A DNA stretch of 64,000 nt from Butyrivibrio sp. NC2002 (GTDB taxonomy: Bacteria; Bacillota; Clostridia; Lachnospirales; Lachnospiraceae): NCBI RefSeq assembly GCF_000702265.1, contig NZ_KL370880.1:310001-374000 (forward strand), read 5' to 3'. The position numbers and the translations under genes were made by a program. Below the pieces are notes generated by a model. The model had not been told where the DNA came from. It was given only the letters and a program-made list of their open reading frames with translations, and made no database searches. Positions 61,541 to 64,000 of the stretch are shown here, piece by piece; within the stretch, counting starts at the first letter, position 1, and each line of letters opens with the position of its first letter.

Positions 61541-62695
61541 ATGGTTATTGAAAGCTGGATAGTTTTAAATTTTTATACAGGACTAATACTGGTACTTCTG
61601 CTAATTTTCCAGAGCAGTACTTCCAAAATTCAGGCCAGTAGAAGGTATTCGGCACTCCTTGTAATGACACTTGTTCTTCTATGTGCGGAGACCGTAGGAA
61701 AAATCGGAGAAACGCATCCCGATAATTTTTTATTCCTTGCCAAGATCGGATATCTTATTATTTATCTGTTTGATCCGGTTGATATCCTGTTTGCGCTTCA
61801 GTATATGGAATGCTGGATGAATAAGGAAAACGAGAAGAGCAGAAGATTATTTGGAATAGCTTTTCAGACATTTGCCGTTGTAAATATAATCGGGGTGATT
61901 TTTTCAAAAATATCGGGATTAAATCTGTTCTATTATTTTGAAGATGGCATATACTACAGAGGTCCGTTATACATATTCAGAGGAGTAATGATAATGTTTT
62001 TTATCTTCCTGCTCTTTGTATATGTGATCTTATTCAGAAATAATGTAATGTCTGAATACAGAAAGCAGCTGTTTTTGCTTCCTTCGATTTCACTTTTGGG
62101 GGCTATATTGCAGGTTTTTGTGTCCGAAATGGATATGACCTACGCGGGCATTTCGCTTGGTTGTATGGTGTTGTTCTTTTATCTTCAGAGCAAGGATGTC
62201 AATGTGGACTATCTCACCGGTGTTATGAACAGGCGAGGACTTGATATTCTGCTTGATGAGAAGATAAAGACGGCGCTTACCGGTGGAGGAAGCTTCTCGG
62301 CAATCATGATGGATGTTGACCATTTTAAGGAGATCAATGATCATCATGGTCATAGTGCGGGAGATCAGACGGTTAAGGATATCGCTGATATTCTTGTAGC
62401 TGTTTTCGGACAGGAAGCAGGGATCGGAAGATTTGGCGGAGACGAGTTTTGCGTTATATCCCAAATGACTGATGAAACAGTTATAAAAGAGAAGATCGAA
62501 AAGGTCCACGAAGAAATTGTAAAACTAAGAAATAAGAGGGGGTTTAGCGAAGTTCTTGATGTGAGCTGCGGCTATAAAATATACGATCCCGCAAGGCATA
62601 GCACTTCAGGAGAATTCCAAAGGATAATTGATGAGCTGATGTATGCCCAAAAGCGGGAACATCATTTAAATGACAGACGTAAGGTGGAGAGATGA
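61541..62695 (+). CDS. Diguanylate cyclase (GGDEF) with 7TM-type N-terminus
   Basis: A 384-residue protein. The first 220 residues have about seven hydrophobic helices (histidine-kinase N-terminal 7TM type), and the C-terminal 160 form a GGDEF domain with MMDVDHFKEINDHHGHSAGDQ and RFGGDEFCVI. The active-site motif is intact, so it should make cyclic di-GMP at the membrane. No obvious RxxD inhibitory site is visible upstream of it. It is the synthesising counterpart to the two HD-GYP proteins 7-15 kb upstream. Its stop overlaps the next start (ATGA), so it is co-transcribed with the peptidase gene. Start follows AGGAAG. Confidence 0.93.
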   Translation: MVIESWIVLNFYTGLILVLLLIFQSSTSKIQASRRYSALLVMTLVLLCAETVGKIGETHPDNFLFLAKIGYLIIYLFDPVDILFALQYMECWMNKENEKSRRLFGIAFQTFAVVNIIGVIFSKISGLNLFYYFEDGIYYRGPLYIFRGVMIMFFIFLLFVYVILFRNNVMSEYRKQLFLLPSISLLGAILQVFVSEMDMTYAGISLGCMVLFFYLQSKDVNVDYLTGVMNRRGLDILLDEKIKTALTGGGSFSAIMMDVDHFKEINDHHGHSAGDQTVKDIADILVAVFGQEAGIGRFGGDEFCVISQMTDETVIKEKIEKVHEEIVKLRNKRGFSEVLDVSCGYKIYDPARHSTSGEFQRIIDELMYAQKREHHLNDRRKVER

Positions 62696-63990
62696 GTAAT
62701 AATTCAGTTAAAAATTTAATAGATTTTATTAAGAAAGCACCTACTGCTTTTCATGCAGTAGCAGCATTTAAGGAGATTCTTGAAAAAGAAGGATTCACAG
62801 AACTAAGTGAAAAAGATGTCTGGAAAATAAAGAAGGGTGGAAAATACTTTGTTACAAGAAACGCATCTTCCATCATATCTTTCAAAGTTCCGGAAAATGA
62901 TTATAAGGGATTTTATATAATCGCCAGTCACAGTGATTCTCCTTCTTTTGTGGTAAAGGAGAATCCGGAGATTGAATCTGCAGGTAAATATATTACATTA
63001 AATGTTGCAGGCTATGGCGGAATGCTTTGCGCTCCCTGGTTTGACAGACCGCTTTCGGTAGCGGGAAGAATCCTTGTAAAGGACAAAAAGGGCAAGGGAC
63101 TTGCTGCAAAGAGTGTACTTGTTAACGTTGACAGAGATCTTCTGATGATCCCTTCACTTGCAATCCACATGAACAGAGAAGCCAACAGCGGATACAAATA
63201 CAATATCCAGAAGGACCTTCTTCCTGTTTTCGGAGATGAGAAATCAAAAAATGGCTTCATGAAGCTGATAGCAGAATCAGCCGGAGTGGATGAGAAAGAT
63301 ATCATAAGTCATGAGCTTCATCTGTATAACAGAGTAGAGCCCACCATCTGGGGAGCAAATAATGAATATCTGTCAGCTTCAAGGCTGGATGATATAGAAT
63401 GTGCATACGGCTCATTTGAAGGTTTTCTTATGGCAGAAAACAAGAAGCATGTGACTGTTCACGCCGTATTTGATAATGAGGAGGTCGGAAGCGGCACAAA
63501 GCAGGGTGCGGCATCTACATTCCTCAAGGATACACTTAAGAGAATCAATGAGGCTGCAAAGAGAAGTGAGTCGGAATATCTTGTTTCACTTTCAAACAGC
63601 TTTATGGTTTCTGCTGATAATGCGCATGCGATCCATCCGAATTATACGGAGAAGGCAGATCCTGTTAACAGACCTGTCATGAATGAGGGCGTTGTAGTTA
63701 AATATTCTGCTAATCAGAAGTACACTACAGATGCACTTTCAGCAGCTGCTTTCAAGATGGTATGTGAAAAAGCTAAAATTCCTTTCCAGATATTTACCAA
63801 CAGATCGGATGTAGCCGGAGGATCAACTTTGGGTAATATATCAGCAACACAGGTGTCTATAAGTACTGTAGACATAGGAATGGCACAGCTTGCAATGCAC
63901 TCACCGTATGAAACCTGCGGTGTTAAGGATGCCGAGTATCTCGTAAAATTCTCAAAAGAGTTCTACGGATGCGATCTTAATGTTCAATAA
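62692..63990 (+). CDS. M18 family aminopeptidase
   Basis: A 432-residue M18 metallopeptidase. Zinc-binding and catalytic regions are visible: FYIIASHSDSPSF, FDNEEVGSGTKQGA and DVAGGSTLGN, with SRLDD earlier, as in ApeB and aspartyl aminopeptidases. It removes N-terminal residues from peptides in the cytoplasm. The length is normal and the frame closes 10 nt before the end of the window with TAA. It overlaps the GGDEF gene by 4 nt, with GGTGGAGAG as ribosome site; the functional link between the two is unclear. Confidence 0.92.
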   Translation: MSNNSVKNLIDFIKKAPTAFHAVAAFKEILEKEGFTELSEKDVWKIKKGGKYFVTRNASSIISFKVPENDYKGFYIIASHSDSPSFVVKENPEIESAGKYITLNVAGYGGMLCAPWFDRPLSVAGRILVKDKKGKGLAAKSVLVNVDRDLLMIPSLAIHMNREANSGYKYNIQKDLLPVFGDEKSKNGFMKLIAESAGVDEKDIISHELHLYNRVEPTIWGANNEYLSASRLDDIECAYGSFEGFLMAENKKHVTVHAVFDNEEVGSGTKQGAASTFLKDTLKRINEAAKRSESEYLVSLSNSFMVSADNAHAIHPNYTEKADPVNRPVMNEGVVVKYSANQKYTTDALSAAAFKMVCEKAKIPFQIFTNRSDVAGGSTLGNISATQVSISTVDIGMAQLAMHSPYETCGVKDAEYLVKFSKEFYGCDLNVQ

Positions 63991-64000
63991 AAATTTTTAG

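Overview
The window looks like a chromosomal segment of a motile, low-GC, Gram-positive anaerobe of the Lachnospiraceae. Butyrivibrio or Pseudobutyrivibrio is my best guess, inferred from the type of flagellins, the FliW/FlaG/FliD/FliS order, the Maf and Rpn families, the strong AGGAGG-type ribosome sites and the gene content. No rRNA, tRNA or CRISPR array was seen. Nearly all genes are on the + strand; the only clear exception is a transposable element at about 33.2-36.7 kb.

Layout. (1) 1-5.1 kb: end of a flagellin gene, then flaG, fliD, fliS, a FliT/FlgN-like chaperone candidate, an unknown protein and fliW. (2) 5.2-7.3 kb: a cassette of a HipB-like regulator with a palindromic operator and an AAA-ATPase/PD-(D/E)XK protein, sitting where csrA is often found next to fliW. 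(3) 7.4-9.0 kb: a complete flagellin gene with a sigma-28-type promoter and a terminator. (4) 9.1-32.6 kb: one unidirectional block of 19 genes that I read as a flagellin glycosylation island. It holds three tandem Maf glycosyltransferases, five radical SAM proteins, a split transketolase, a full heptose set (GmhA, a domain-swapped HldE-like kinase/nucleotidyltransferase, GmhB), two sugar epimerase/dehydratases, two large glycosyltransferases and a NeuB-cupin fusion. (5) 32.7-39.9 kb: an Rpn-family nuclease gene split by a RIT element (three tyrosine recombinases in a row with inverted repeats), a thiamine-diphosphate enzyme, and remnants of a methyltransferase and a second Rpn gene. (6) 39.9-41.6 kb: a HipA-like kinase and its overlapping partner with an inverted repeat at the promoter. 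(7) 41.7-44.2 kb: a further flagellin, then glucose-1-phosphate cytidylyltransferase. (8) 44.4-64 kb: an AGCS alanine/glycine symporter; a c-di-GMP/signalling run (HD-GYP, hybrid sensor kinase, HD-GYP); an MBOAT acyltransferase with an SGNH-like partner and a repeat-rich surface protein; endonuclease III; a CmpB-type membrane protein; a GGDEF cyclase; and an M18 aminopeptidase.

How it fits together. The transketolase pair could supply sedoheptulose 7-phosphate, GmhA/HldE-like/GmhB could turn it into a nucleotide-activated heptose, the NeuB-like enzyme could make a nonulosonate-type sugar, and the radical SAM enzymes and epimerases could tailor these sugars. The glycosyltransferases and Maf proteins would then place the glycan on flagellin. 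The use of heptose by a Gram-positive without LPS, the five radical SAM enzymes and the NeuB-cupin fusion are the most unusual aspects. Substrates are inferred from families and neighbours; none can be proven from sequence alone.
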